Source: DATAOG01 sp963753685 (lineage in GTDB: Bacteria > Pseudomonadota > Alphaproteobacteria > Geminicoccales > Geminicoccaceae). Taken from it: a DNA stretch of 64,000 bases. Position numbers and translations under genes: made by a program. Shown here piece after piece: positions 38,504 to 48,758 of this stretch. The DNA is taken from assembly GCA_963753685.1 (NCBI GenBank), contig CAVWDE010000021.1, positions 438,580 to 502,579 on the forward strand, read 5' to 3'. Under the pieces are notes generated by a model. The model had not been told where the DNA came from. It saw only the letters and a program-made list of their open reading frames with translations, and searched no databases. Numbering within the stretch: the stretch's first letter is position 1; the number at the start of each line of letters is the position of its first letter.

Positions 38504-39598
38504 GTGAGCGCCGGGACGCCTGCCGTGAAGGCCTTCGCCCAGATCATCGTTGCTGTGTGCATGCTGGCCGCGGCCGGCGGCGCCTGGTGGTATTTCTACG
38601 CCTTGCCGGCGGCCGGCGGCGCCGCCCAGCCGGCGGCGCACGCCAACATGGAGATCCCGGTCGAGACCGCGATGGTCACGGTCGGGCCGATCCAGCGCCG
38701 CCTGACCGCGGTCGGCTCGCTGCGCTCCAACGAATCCGTGATCATCCGCCCGGAGATCGCCGGCCGGATCGCCGAGTTCAAGTTCCAGGAGGGCCAACCC
38801 GTCAAGCAGGGGCAGCCGCTGGTGGTGCTCGACGACAGCGTCTACCGCGCCCAGGTCGAGCAGGTCCAGGCCTCGTTGGAGCTCAGTCAGTCCAACTACG
38901 ACCGCGCGATCGATCTCTTGAATCGCAAGGTCGGGACCACCAAGGCGCGTGACGAGGCGATCTCCCAGCTGCGCGCCGACCAGGCCTCGCTCGAGCTCGC
39001 CAAGGCGCGGCTCGACAAGACCGTGATCAGGGCGCCGTTCGATGGCGTGGTCGGACTGCGCAAGGAGTCGGTCGGCGACTTCGTCGACGTCGGCACGGAC
39101 ATTGTCAACGTCGAGCAGATCGATCCGCTCAAGGTCGATTTCCGGGTCGCCGAGGTCTACGTCGGCGCGGTCAAGCCGGGCCAGAAGCTCGATCTCGGGG
39201 TCGACGCCTTCGCTGGCGAGAAGTTCACCGGCGAGGTCTATGCGATCGATCCGCTGATCGACGAGAGCGGCCGCAGCATCTTGCTGCGCGCCCGCCTGCC
39301 CAACTCGGACCGGCGCCTGCGGCCGGGGCTGTTCGCCCGGGTCAGCCTGGTCCTGAACGAGCGCGAAGACGCCATCCAGGTGCCCGAGCAGGCGCTGGTG
39401 CCGCAGGGCCAGGAGCAGTTCGTGTTCAAGGTGGAGGGCGGCAAGGTCGCGTTCACCAAGGTCAAGGTCGGCATCCGCCGCAACGGCATGGCCGAGATCG
39501 TCGAGGGGCTCGCCCCCAATGACGAGGTGGTGACCGCCGGTCAGCTCAAGATCAGAGACGGCGCGGCGGTCAAGCCGGTGCCCAAAGCGGAGGCCTGA
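38504..39598 (+). CDS. RND efflux periplasmic adaptor (membrane fusion protein)
   Basis: The 364-residue adaptor has one N-terminal membrane helix (about residues 10-32), a lipoyl-like half (PEIAGRIAEFKFQEGQPVKQGQPLVVLDDS), an alpha-hairpin around 110-170, the second lipoyl half (LDKTVIRAPFDGVVGLRKESVGDFV) and a beta-barrel. It links the inner-membrane pump to an outer-membrane channel. The start is a GTG; a GTG at 38525 is also possible. It ends five bases before the pump gene. Confidence 0.93.
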   Translation: MSAGTPAVKAFAQIIVAVCMLAAAGGAWWYFYALPAAGGAAQPAAHANMEIPVETAMVTVGPIQRRLTAVGSLRSNESVIIRPEIAGRIAEFKFQEGQPVKQGQPLVVLDDSVYRAQVEQVQASLELSQSNYDRAIDLLNRKVGTTKARDEAISQLRADQASLELAKARLDKTVIRAPFDGVVGLRKESVGDFVDVGTDIVNVEQIDPLKVDFRVAEVYVGAVKPGQKLDLGVDAFAGEKFTGEVYAIDPLIDESGRSILLRARLPNSDRRLRPGLFARVSLVLNEREDAIQVPEQALVPQGQEQFVFKVEGGKVAFTKVKVGIRRNGMAEIVEGLAPNDEVVTAGQLKIRDGAAVKPVPKAEA

Positions 39599-39603
39599 CG
39601 CCC

Positions 39604-42600
39604 GTGGTCCTGTCCGATCTCTCGATCCGCCGGCCGGTGCTGGCGACCGTGATGTCGCTGGTGGTGGGACTGGTCGGCCTGATCGCCTACGGCCGGCTGA
39701 CCGTGCGCGAGTACCCGAAGATCGATGAGCCCGTGGTCACGGTCGAGACCAACTTCAAGGGCGCATCCTCGGACATCATCGAAAGCCAGGTCACCCAGAT
39801 CCTCGAGGAGTCGCTGTCCGGCATCGAGGGCATCGACTACATGAGCTCGATCAGCCGCCAGGAGAAAAGCCAGATCACGATCCGCTTCCGACTCGACCGC
39901 GACCCCGACGCCGCCGCCAACGACGTCCGCGACCGGGTCAGCCGGGTGCGCTCCCTGCTGCCCGACGAGATCGACGAGCCGGTGATCGCCAAGGTCGAGG
40001 CCGACGCCCAGCCGATCCTCTATCTGGCGTTCTCGTCCGATCGCCACACGGCCCTCGAGGTGACCGATTTCGCCGACCGCTTCGTCAAGGACCGGTTGCA
40101 GAATCTGCCCGGCGTTGCGGATGTGCGCATCTTCGGCGAGCGCCGCTACGCCATGCGCATCTGGCTCGATGCCGCACGCCTGGCCGCCTACCACCTGACG
40201 CCGCAGGACGTCGAGACCGCGCTCACGCGCCAGAACATCGAGATCCCGGCCGGCCGGATCGAGAGCTCGGCGCGCGAGTTCACGGTCGTCAGCCAGACCG
40301 ACCTCAAGACGCCGCAGCAGTTCGAGGACATCATCCTGCGCGAGGACAGCGGCTATCCGGTCCGGCTCGGCGACGTCGCCCATGCCGATCTCGGGCCGGT
40401 CGACCACCGCGTCAACGTCCGTTACAACGGCCGCAGCGCCGTCGCTCTGGGCGTGGTCAAGCAGGCCACCGCCAACCCGCTCGATATCGGCAAGGAGGTC
40501 GAGAAGGAGCTGCCGCTCATCCAGCAAGAGCTGCCCGAGGGCATGCGTACCGACATGGCCTACAACAGCTCGATCTTCATCAGCCACTCGATCCAGGCCG
40601 TGTTCGAGACCATCGGCGAGGCGATCGTGCTGGTCGTGCTGGTGATCTTCTTCTTCCTGCGCTCGTGGCGCGCGACCCTGATCCCCTTGGTCACCATCCC
40701 GGTCAGCCTGGTGGGCGCGTTCGCGCTCATGTACGCCTGCAACTTCAGCATCAACACGCTGACCCTGCTGGCGCTGGTCCTGGCGATCGGCCTCGTGGTC
40801 GACGACGCGATCGTGATGCTCGAGAACATCCACCGCCACGTCGAGGCCGGCATGAAGCCGGTCCAGGCGGCGCTGGTCGGCTCCAAGGAGATCGGCTTCG
40901 CGGTGCTGGCGATGACCGTGACGCTCGCCTCGGTCTACGCGCCGATCGGCTTCATGCAGGGGCGCACCGGCAAGCTGTTCACCGAGTTCGCCTGGTCGCT
41001 CGCCGGGGCGGTGCTGGTCTCCGGCTTCGTCGCCCTCTCGCTGTCGCCGATGATGTGCAGCAAGATGCTGCGCCACCAGGAGAAGCACAACATCTTCTAC
41101 CGGGTGATCGAGCGCGGCATCGTGGGCCTGACCAGCGGCTACCGGCGCGCCCTCGCCGTGACCCTCGGCGCGCGCTGGCTGGTGGTGCTGGCGGGCCTGC
41201 TGGTCGCCGGCTCCAGCTACTTCCTGTTCACCACCCTCAAGTCCGAGCTGGCGCCGACCGAGGATCGCGGCGTGTTCATGGGCATCGGCCTCGCCCCCGA
41301 AGGCTCGACCCTCGACTTCACCGATCACTACGCCAAGCAGATGGAGGCGATCTACAAGCAGGTACCGGAGATCGAGCACTATTTCGTGGTCGCGGGCTAT
41401 CCGGTGGTCAGCCAGGTGATCGCCTTCGCCCGCCTGGTCGACTGGGAGAAGCGGGATCGCAAGCAGCAGGCGATCTCGGCCTCGCTGGCGCCGAAGTTCT
41501 TCGGCATCCCGGGTCTGCTCGCGTTCCCGGTCAATCCGCCCTCGCTCGGCCAGCGCTTCACCGACAAGCCCGTGCAGTTCGTGGTCCAGACGTCGCAGCC
41601 CTACGAACAGCTGCAGATCATGGTCGACAAGCTCCTCGAGGCCGCCCGCCAGTACCCAGGCATGGTCAATCTCGACAGCGACCTCAAGCTCAACAAGCCG
41701 CAGCTCAGGATCGACCTCGACCGCGACAAGGTCGCCGCCATGGGCCTCGAGGTCGATACCGTCGGGCGGACGCTCGAGACCCTGCTCGGCGGCCGCCAGG
41801 TCACCCGCTTCAAGCGCAACGGCAAGCAGTATGACGTGATCGTGCAGATCGCCGACCTCGACCGGCGCAACCCGGACGACCTGTCCTCGATCTACGTCCG
41901 CAACCCGCACGGCGTCATGGTGCCGATGAGCAACATCATCAAGGTGACCGAGGAGGTGGCGCCCAAGGAGCTGAACCACTTCAACAAGCTGCGCTCGGCG
42001 ACCCTGACCGCGACCATCGCCCCGGGCTACACACTGGGCGACGCGCTCGATTACCTGGACAGTGCCGCCCAGAAGGTGCTGCCCGCCTCGGCCCAGGTCG
42101 ACTACGCCGGCCAGTCGCGCGAGTTCAAGGAAAGCGCCAGCAGCCTCTATGTCACCTTCGTCCTCGCGCTCGCCTTCATCTACCTGGTGCTATCAGCCCA
42201 GTTCGAGAGCTTCGTCGACCCCCTGATCATCATGCTGACCGTGCCGCTCTCGATGACCGGCGCCCTGATCGCCCTGCACCTGTCCCACAACACGCTGAAT
42301 GTCTACAGCCAGATCGGGCTGATCACCCTGATCGGGCTGATCACCAAGCACGGCATCCTGATCGTCGAGTTCTCGAACCAGCTGCAGGAGCAGGGGCGGA
42401 CCAAGTTCGAGGCCGTGATCGAGGCCGCCGGCCTGCGGCTGCGGCCAATCCTGATGACCACCGGCGCCATGGTGCTGGGCGCGATCCCGCTGGCGCTCGC
42501 GTCCGGGGCGGGCGCCGAGAGCCGCTCGCAGATCGGCTGGGTGATCGTCGGCGGCATCTCGTTCGGCACGCTGTTCACGCTGTTCGTGGTGCCGACCGCC

Positions 42601-42696
42601 TACACGCTGCTCGCCCGCACCCGCCACCCGGCAGTGGCGAAAGCCCGCGAGCCAGCCGGCCACGACCACCTGCCGGAGCCTCAGCCGGCGGAGTAG
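39604..42696 (+). CDS. RND efflux inner-membrane pump (AcrB/MexB-like HAE1 family)
   Basis: The 1,030-residue pump has twelve transmembrane helices in two halves with large periplasmic loops. The proton-relay Asp pair is in VLAIGLVVDDAIVMLENIHRHVE near residues 400-410, and the family motif LSDLSIRRPVLATVMSLV opens the protein. It begins with GTG. Together with the adaptor it should expel drugs, lipids or metabolites using proton force. No outer-membrane factor gene is next to it. Confidence 0.95.
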   Translation: MVLSDLSIRRPVLATVMSLVVGLVGLIAYGRLTVREYPKIDEPVVTVETNFKGASSDIIESQVTQILEESLSGIEGIDYMSSISRQEKSQITIRFRLDRDPDAAANDVRDRVSRVRSLLPDEIDEPVIAKVEADAQPILYLAFSSDRHTALEVTDFADRFVKDRLQNLPGVADVRIFGERRYAMRIWLDAARLAAYHLTPQDVETALTRQNIEIPAGRIESSAREFTVVSQTDLKTPQQFEDIILREDSGYPVRLGDVAHADLGPVDHRVNVRYNGRSAVALGVVKQATANPLDIGKEVEKELPLIQQELPEGMRTDMAYNSSIFISHSIQAVFETIGEAIVLVVLVIFFFLRSWRATLIPLVTIPVSLVGAFALMYACNFSINTLTLLALVLAIGLVVDDAIVMLENIHRHVEAGMKPVQAALVGSKEIGFAVLAMTVTLASVYAPIGFMQGRTGKLFTEFAWSLAGAVLVSGFVALSLSPMMCSKMLRHQEKHNIFYRVIERGIVGLTSGYRRALAVTLGARWLVVLAGLLVAGSSYFLFTTLKSELAPTEDRGVFMGIGLAPEGSTLDFTDHYAKQMEAIYKQVPEIEHYFVVAGYPVVSQVIAFARLVDWEKRDRKQQAISASLAPKFFGIPGLLAFPVNPPSLGQRFTDKPVQFVVQTSQPYEQLQIMVDKLLEAARQYPGMVNLDSDLKLNKPQLRIDLDRDKVAAMGLEVDTVGRTLETLLGGRQVTRFKRNGKQYDVIVQIADLDRRNPDDLSSIYVRNPHGVMVPMSNIIKVTEEVAPKELNHFNKLRSATLTATIAPGYTLGDALDYLDSAAQKVLPASAQVDYAGQSREFKESASSLYVTFVLALAFIYLVLSAQFESFVDPLIIMLTVPLSMTGALIALHLSHNTLNVYSQIGLITLIGLITKHGILIVEFSNQLQEQGRTKFEAVIEAAGLRLRPILMTTGAMVLGAIPLALASGAGAESRSQIGWVIVGGISFGTLFTLFVVPTAYTLLARTRHPAVAKAREPAGHDHLPEPQPAE

Positions 42697-42757
42697 CCTC
42701 AGGCGCGCGGCCAGGTGTGACTTTGCCACGCCGCCCTGAAGCTGGTGCCCGCCGCGG

Positions 42758-45700
42758 TCACTGGTCGGCGAGGGCATCCTCCTCCGCGGCGAGCGTGCCC
42801 ACCCTGATCTGATAGCGCGCGCTCGCCTGCTGGCTCGCCTCCAGGAGCCGCTGCCCGGCATGGCTCAGCCCGGCGGCCAACTCGGCGACGGTGGTCTGCG
42901 CCGCCTCGAGCCGATCCCTGCTCTCGGCCGCTTCGGTCTGGAGCGCGGCATGGCTGCTCTGCAAGTCGGCGAACTGGTCGGCGAGCGCGTCCTGTTCCTC
43001 GATCAGCGCCTTGACCTTGGCCTGCCACCGCGCGCTCACCTCATGGCTCGCCTCCAGCGCCTCCTGGAGGTCGGCGTTGCGCTCCTCGAGGGTCTCGATC
43101 TCGCTGCCGGCGCGGGCCAACCGTTGCTCGAGCGTGGCGCGTGCGCGCTCCGCGACCGCGAGCCCGCCCACGGCTTCCTCGACTCGATCTTCGAGCGCCT
43201 CGGCGTTGGCCTGCAACGCAGCCACCTGATCGGTCAGCCGGTCGCGCTCGGTCGCCAGGCCCCGCGATCTTCGTCTGCGCCGCCTCGAGCAGACCCTTGG
43301 CTTTGCTCTCGAAGGCCTCGTGGTCGGCGCGCAAGGCCGCGAGCTGGCCGGCGGACGCGTCCTGCTCGGCGGTCAGCGCCGCCACTCTGGCCTGCGCGCT
43401 CGCGCTCGCCTCCCGGCTCGCCGCCAGCGCCTGCTGGAGGTCGGCGGTGCGGCCACCGAGGGCCTCGATGTCGCTCTCGGCGCGCGCCAACTGCTGCTCC
43501 AGCGCATCACGCGCGCGCTCCGCGGCCGCGAGCGCGCCGGCAGCCGCCTCGACCCGACCTTCGAGGGCATCGTTGGTGGCCCGCAGCGCGGCGATCTGAC
43601 CGATCAGCTGGTCGCGCTCGGTCCCGAGGTCCGCGATCTGAGCGCTCGACTGCGCGCGCTCCGCTTCCAGTCCCGCGATCGTGGTCTGCGCCGCCTCAAG
43701 CTGACCCTTGGTCTCAGCCGCCTCGGTCTGGAGCACACCGTGGCGGCTCTGCAGGGCCGCGAGCTGGCCGGCGAGCGCGTCCTGCTCGGCGGTCAGCGCC
43801 GCCACTCTGGCCTGCGCGCGCGCGCAGGCCTCCCGGCTCGCCGCCAGCGCCTGCTGGAGGGCGGCCGTGCGGTCCTCGAGCGTCCCGATGTCGCGCTCGG
43901 CGCCGGCCAGCTGCTGCTCCAGCGTGGCGCGGGCGCGCTCCCCGGCCGCGAGCATGCCGGCGGTCGCCTCGACCCGAGCTTCGAGCGCATCGTTGGCGGA
44001 CTGCAGCGCGGCGATCTGATCGTTCAGCTGGTCGCGCTCGGACCCTAGTCCGGCGATCTGAGCGCTCAACCGGGCGCGCTCGGTCTCCAGCCCGGCCACC
44101 GACCCGCGCAGCCGGTCACGCTCCGTCCCGAGCTCCGCGACCGTCGTCTGCGCCGTCTCGAGCCGACCCTTCACCTCAGCCGCTTCGGTCTGGAACGCGG
44201 CATGGCGGCTCTGCAAGGCCGCGTGTTGGCCGGCGAGCTCGTCCTGCTCGGCGGTCAGCTCCTCGACCCTGGCCTGCCACCGCGCGCCCGCCTCCCGGCT
44301 CGCCGCCAGCGCCTGCTGCAGCTCGGCGGTGCGGCTCTCGAGGGCCTCGATCTCGCGCGCGGCGCGCGCCCACTGCTGCTCGAGCGCATCACGCGCACGC
44401 TCCGCCCCCGCGAGCGCGCCGGCGGTCGCCTCGACCCGCCCTTCGAGGGCATCGTTGCTGGCCTGCATCGCGGCGATCTGAGCGCTCAACTGCGCGCGCT
44501 CCGCGGCCAGCTCTGCGCTGGTGGTCTGCGCCGCCTCGAGCTGACCCTTCGTCTCAGCCGCTTCGGTCTGGAGCACGCCGTGGCGGCTCTGCAAGGCCGC
44601 GTGCTGGTCGGCGAGTGCTGCCTGCTCGGCGGTCAGCGCGTCCACCCTGGCCTGGGACCGCGTACTCGCTTCCCGGCTCGCCGCCAGCGCCTGCTGCAAC
44701 TCGGCCGTGCGGCCCTCGAGGGTCCCGATCTCGCCCTCGGCGCCGGCCAGCTGCTGCTCGAGGGTGGCGCGCGCGCTGGCGGCCTCTTCGACCCGAGCTT
44801 CGAGCGCATCGTTGCTGGCCCGCAGCGCAGCGATCTGACCGGTCAGCTGGTCGCGCTCGGTCCGAAGGCCTGCGATCTGAGCGCTCAACTGCGCGCGCTC
44901 GGTCTCCAGCCCCGCGATGGTGGTCTGCGCCGCCTCGAGCCGAGCCTTCGTCTCGGCCGCTTCGCTCTGAAGCGCGCCGTGGCGGCTCTGCAAAGCCGCG
45001 TGCTGGCTGGCGAGCGCGTCCTGCTCCGCGGTCAGGGCCTCCACCCGGGCCTGCGACTGGATGCTTGCCTGCCGGCTCGCCGCCAGCGCCTGCTGGAGTT
45101 CGGCGCTGCGGTTCTCGAGCGTCCCGATCTCTCGTCCTGCGCTCGCCAGCTGCTGCTCCAGCAGGTCACGCTCGCGCTCGGCGGCGGCGCGCGCGGCCGC
45201 GGCCTCCTCGACCCGAGCTTCGAGCCCATGGTTGGTGGCCTGCAGCGCGGCGATCTGAGCGTTCAGCTCACCGCGATCGGTCCCCAGGCCCGCGATCTGA
45301 GCGCTCAGCCGGTCGCGCTCGCGCTCCAGCTCCGCGACCGTGGTCTGCGCCGCCTCGAGCCGATCCCTGGTCTCGGCCGCTTCGGTCTGGAGCGTTGCAT
45401 GGTGGCTCTGCAAGGCCGCGTGTTGGCTCGTGAGCGCGTCCTGCTCCGCGGTCAGCGCTTCTTCCCGGGCGTGCGAGCGGGCACTCGCCTCCTGGCTCGC
45501 CGCCAGGGCCTGCTGGAGCTCGGCGGTGCGGCCCCCGAGGGTCTCGATCTCACGCCCGGCGCCGGCCAGCTGCTGCTCGAGCGTGGCGCGGGCGCGCTCC
45601 GCCACCGCGGCCGCAGCGGCGGCCTGCTCGATCCGAGCTTCGAGCACACCGTTGTTCGTCTGCAGCCCCGCGACCTGATCGTTCAGCTGGGACCGTTCCG

Positions 45701-46940
45701 TCAGCAAACCCGCGCTCTGGGCGCTCAGCTGCGCGCGCTCGGTCTCGAGCCCGGCCACCGACCCGCGCAGCCGGTCGCCCTCGGTCGCCATCTCCGCGAC
45801 CGTGGCCTGCGCCGCCTCGAGCCGATCCCTGGTCTCGGCCGCTTCGGTCTGGAGCGTTGCATGGCGGCTCTGCAAGGCCGCGTGCTCGCTGGCGAGCGCG
45901 TCCTGCTCCGCGGTCAGCGCCTCCACCCGAGCTTCGAGCGCATCCGTGGTGGTCTGCAGCGCGACGACCTGATCGGTCAGCCGGTCCCGCTCGGTCCCCA
46001 GTCCGGCGATTTGAGCACTGAGCTGCGCGCGCTCCGTCTCCAGGTCCGCAACCGTGCTCTGCGCCGTCTCGAGCCGGTCCCTGGTCGCCGCCGCTTCGGT
46101 CTGGAGCGCGGCGTGGCTGCTCAGCAAAGCCGCGAGCTGGCCGGCGAGCGCGTCCTGCTCCGCGATCAGCACCTCCACTCTGGCCTGCGACCGCTCGCCC
46201 GCCTCCCGGCTTGCCGCCAGCACCTCCTGGAGCCCGGCGTTGCGGCCCTCGAGGGCCTCGATCTCGCTGCCGGCGCCCACCAGCTGCCGCTCCAGCAGGT
46301 CACGCGCCCGCTCCGCGGCCGCGAGCTCGCCAGCAGTCTCCTCGACCCGGGCTTCGAGCGCATCGGTGTTGGCCTGCAGCGCGGCCACCTGATCGGTCAG
46401 CTGGTCCCGCTCGGCCGTCAGTCCGCTGATCTCCGCCCTCAGCTGTGCGCGCTCGGTGTCCAGCGCGTCACGCGCCTGCTCTGTGGCCGCCAGCGCGTCG
46501 GCGGTCTCCTTGACTCGCGCTTCGAGCCCATCGATGTGGGCCCAGAGCGCGGCGACGTCCTTGTCCAGCTGGTCGCGCTCCGCCTCGAGCGCGTCGCGCG
46601 CGCGTTCCGCGGCCGCGAGCTCGTCGGCGATCTGGTGGGCCGCGAGCGGCGCCGCGCCCAGCCAGTCGGCGAAGTCGGCAGTCCCCTCGGCCAGACCTTC
46701 GAACGCGTAGGTGGTGGCATGCGGCGCAGCAGCCTCAGCGTTCAGCGGGTCACGCTTGGCCCCCAATCTCGCGACCTGAGATCGCAACGCCGCGCGCTCC
46801 GTCTCCAGCTCGGCCAGGCGGTCGCGCGTCGTCTCCAGTCCTGCGATCGTGGTCTGTGCCGCCTTGAGCCGACCCTTCGCGTCGACTGCATAGCAGAACA
46901 ACAACACGATCAGCACGATGAGCCCGCCAGCCAGGTCCAT
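42758..46940 (-). pseudogene. Giant membrane-anchored coiled-coil repeat protein, one extra base near the 3' end
   Basis: About 1,393 residues. One N-terminal membrane helix (MDLAGGLIVLIVLLFCYAVDA) is followed by unbroken coiled coil. Eight copies of a module of about 125-140 residues can be seen, each opening with LEQQLA.A..EI..LEGR.AELQQALAAS, then QARVEALTAEQDALA, then LQTEAAETKxRLEAAQTT, then ERAQLSAQIAGL. One extra G at about 43,260 (GCGGGGCCTGG) breaks the last module, which resumes in the next frame at LATERDRLTDQVAALQAN and ends at 42758. The reverse strand is open over long stretches only because of the repeat composition. Function is unknown; a structural or scaffold role at the membrane is a guess. 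Confidence 0.82.
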
Positions 46941-47552
46941 GGCCTGCCTCCCATGCGCCGGACCCAGAACAGCCGGAACTCGCCGGCCGTCCGCCTGGGT
47001 TGCAGAGCGCTCTACCAGACCCTACCGCCGACAGAACTTACGGCAAGTCTGGACTTCTCCAGTCATCGCGATGCCATCAGCCTAGCATCGAGCGCTGGAG
47101 CTGCCCAGGATAACCTGTGGAAACCCTGGTCGGGATGATTGGCCAGGACCGCCGGAACTCGACCCGCCCCACCGTTTGTCTTCGTGCGCCTGCCCTGGAG
47201 CCAGCGGCTATTGAGCAGCTTGAGGTAGCCCTGCGCCCGCGCACCCGCCACCCGGCCGCGGCCGAAGCGCGTGCGGCCGTGGGCCACGGCCACCTGCCGA
47301 CAGCCCAGCCGGCGAAATCTGGTCAGGCGGACCGGGGCGCTTCGCTCACGTCCTCCGATCGCGCGCGACTTGGGCCAAGTCCAAGTTCAGCTTGGGCCAA
47401 GTCCAAGTCCAGAAAGTCTCGACTTCGCACGCGGTCCGCGCCCCTTCTGCGCCGCCGGCAGGCCCGCGCCGCCAAGATGAAGACTGCGCGGCACGGTTTC
47501 GTCGTGGCGGCATCCGGCCTCGAACCGGCGCAGCGATCTGGATGAGCGATGC
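46941..47552. other. 612-bp stretch without a recognisable gene
   Basis: It lies between the divergent coiled-coil gene and the 3' end of the Rieske gene. Short frames on both strands show no family resemblance or good ribosome site. It holds the tandem repeat at 47369-47412 and presumably the promoter of the coiled-coil gene. Confidence 0.6.
47369..47412. repeat. Two tandem 22-bp repeats with internal dyad
   Basis: CTTGGGCCAAGTCCAAGTTC plus AG is followed directly by the same sequence with one change (T to C). Each copy has a CTTGG-N-CCAAG dyad. Such paired dyads can be regulator sites, but no regulator points to them. Confidence 0.7.
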
Positions 47553-48539
47553 TCAGGCGGTGCCGAAACGCACGCCCAATTGCTGCAGCCAGCGGCGGTA
47601 CATCACCGCCGTGCGGTCGGCGCGCACGTTGAGCTCGGCCGCGAGGTCGAGCGGCAGCAGCTCCGGCCGCTGGGATTCAACGATCGGGCGGTCCTGCTCG
47701 AAGATCCGGTCCTGCCAGGCGATCAGCTCGGCCGCGGGCACATCCTGGCCGTAGTTCATCGCCATCCACATCCAGGCCGTGCTGCGCGCCGGCTCGTGCG
47801 GCGTGATCGCGAGCAGGATCGAGAACCGCGGCCCGGTCGATTCCTTGAGCAGGTACGCCGTCAACGGGCGCAGGACGCGATAGGTGTAAGACACCCGGTC
47901 GCCCCGGCCGGTGCCGTACGGGTCGGGCTGCCAGACGCGCACGCCCTGCGCCTCGACGCCCCGATCGGTGATCACCGCCTCGTAGTCGGCGATCTCGGGC
48001 CGCTCCGGCGTGCCGAGGATGCCCGCGTGCACGAACGGGAAGTGCGCGACGTCGAGAAAGTTCTCGACGATCCGTGGTCCGCTCGCCGCCACCGCATAGG
48101 GGCCGCACAGAAGCTTCCGGAAGCCGGCATCGGCCCACTCCGGGAACGGCGGCACCTCCGGCGCCGGCGTGCCGAGGCTGACCCACACCAAGCCATAGCG
48201 CTCGAGCGCGCGGTAGGTCCTGACGCGCGCCTTTGGCGGCGGCGGCAGGTCGGGCCGCGCCGGGATGCGCACGCACTGCCCGTCGGTGCCGTAGACCCAG
48301 CCGTGATAGGGGCACTGCAGCGTGCCGCCGTCGACCCGGCCAAGCGAGAGCCGCGTGCCCCGATGGACGCACAGGTCCTGCCAGGCGAGTGCTTGCCCCC
48401 CGGCCCGCCAGACCACGATGTCCTCAGCCAGGACGCGCGCGCCGATCAGCCGGCGCCGGTCGAGCTCCGCGCAGGTCACGACCGGATGCCAGTCGTCGGC
48501 GAGCACCGGATCCATGGTCACCGCCGGCACCTCTCCCAT
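47553..48539 (-). CDS. Rieske non-haem iron oxygenase, large subunit type
   Basis: The 328-residue oxygenase has the Rieske cluster CVHRGTRLSLG...CPYHGW (Cys57, His59, Cys76, His79) and the mononuclear iron site NFLDVAHFPFVH (Asn160, Asp163, His166, His171). It resembles O-demethylase or vanillate/phenoxybenzoate-type oxygenases. A reductase partner is not encoded nearby. Starts at 48539 or 48515 are both possible; neither has a clear ribosome site. Confidence 0.9.
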   Translation of the reverse strand: MGEVPAVTMDPVLADDWHPVVTCAELDRRRLIGARVLAEDIVVWRAGGQALAWQDLCVHRGTRLSLGRVDGGTLQCPYHGWVYGTDGQCVRIPARPDLPPPPKARVRTYRALERYGLVWVSLGTPAPEVPPFPEWADAGFRKLLCGPYAVAASGPRIVENFLDVAHFPFVHAGILGTPERPEIADYEAVITDRGVEAQGVRVWQPDPYGTGRGDRVSYTYRVLRPLTAYLLKESTGPRFSILLAITPHEPARSTAWMWMAMNYGQDVPAAELIAWQDRIFEQDRPIVESQRPELLPLDLAAELNVRADRTAVMYRRWLQQLGVRFGTA

Positions 48540-48758
48540 GATAGCCGCGCACGACCCGAAGCATGGCGCCCCGGCAGGCAGGCGACAAGCCACCCGCTGG
48601 ACCGGGACTGTCGCATGAATGGCCTAGCGCAGCCTTGCTAACGCATCCGTGCGGCTGCCGCGGCGGCGGGCTTTGACGCATCATACGCTGACGCGGCCGC
48701 CAGATCCTGCCCGTCAGGTCGGCGCCGGGGCGATGCCGACGCTCAGCAGGAGGACGTC

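Noticed and set aside
39541..41979. An 812-codon minus-strand frame opposite the RND pump.
   Set aside because: The plus strand encodes an unmistakable RND transporter; the shadow is His/Asp/Gly-rich as expected from antisense of GC-rich code.
42860..47138. Very long plus-strand open frames (978 and 857 codons) opposite the coiled-coil gene.
   Set aside because: They are antisense to a clear heptad-repeat protein, are themselves low-complexity, and stay open only because of the repeat composition and high GC.
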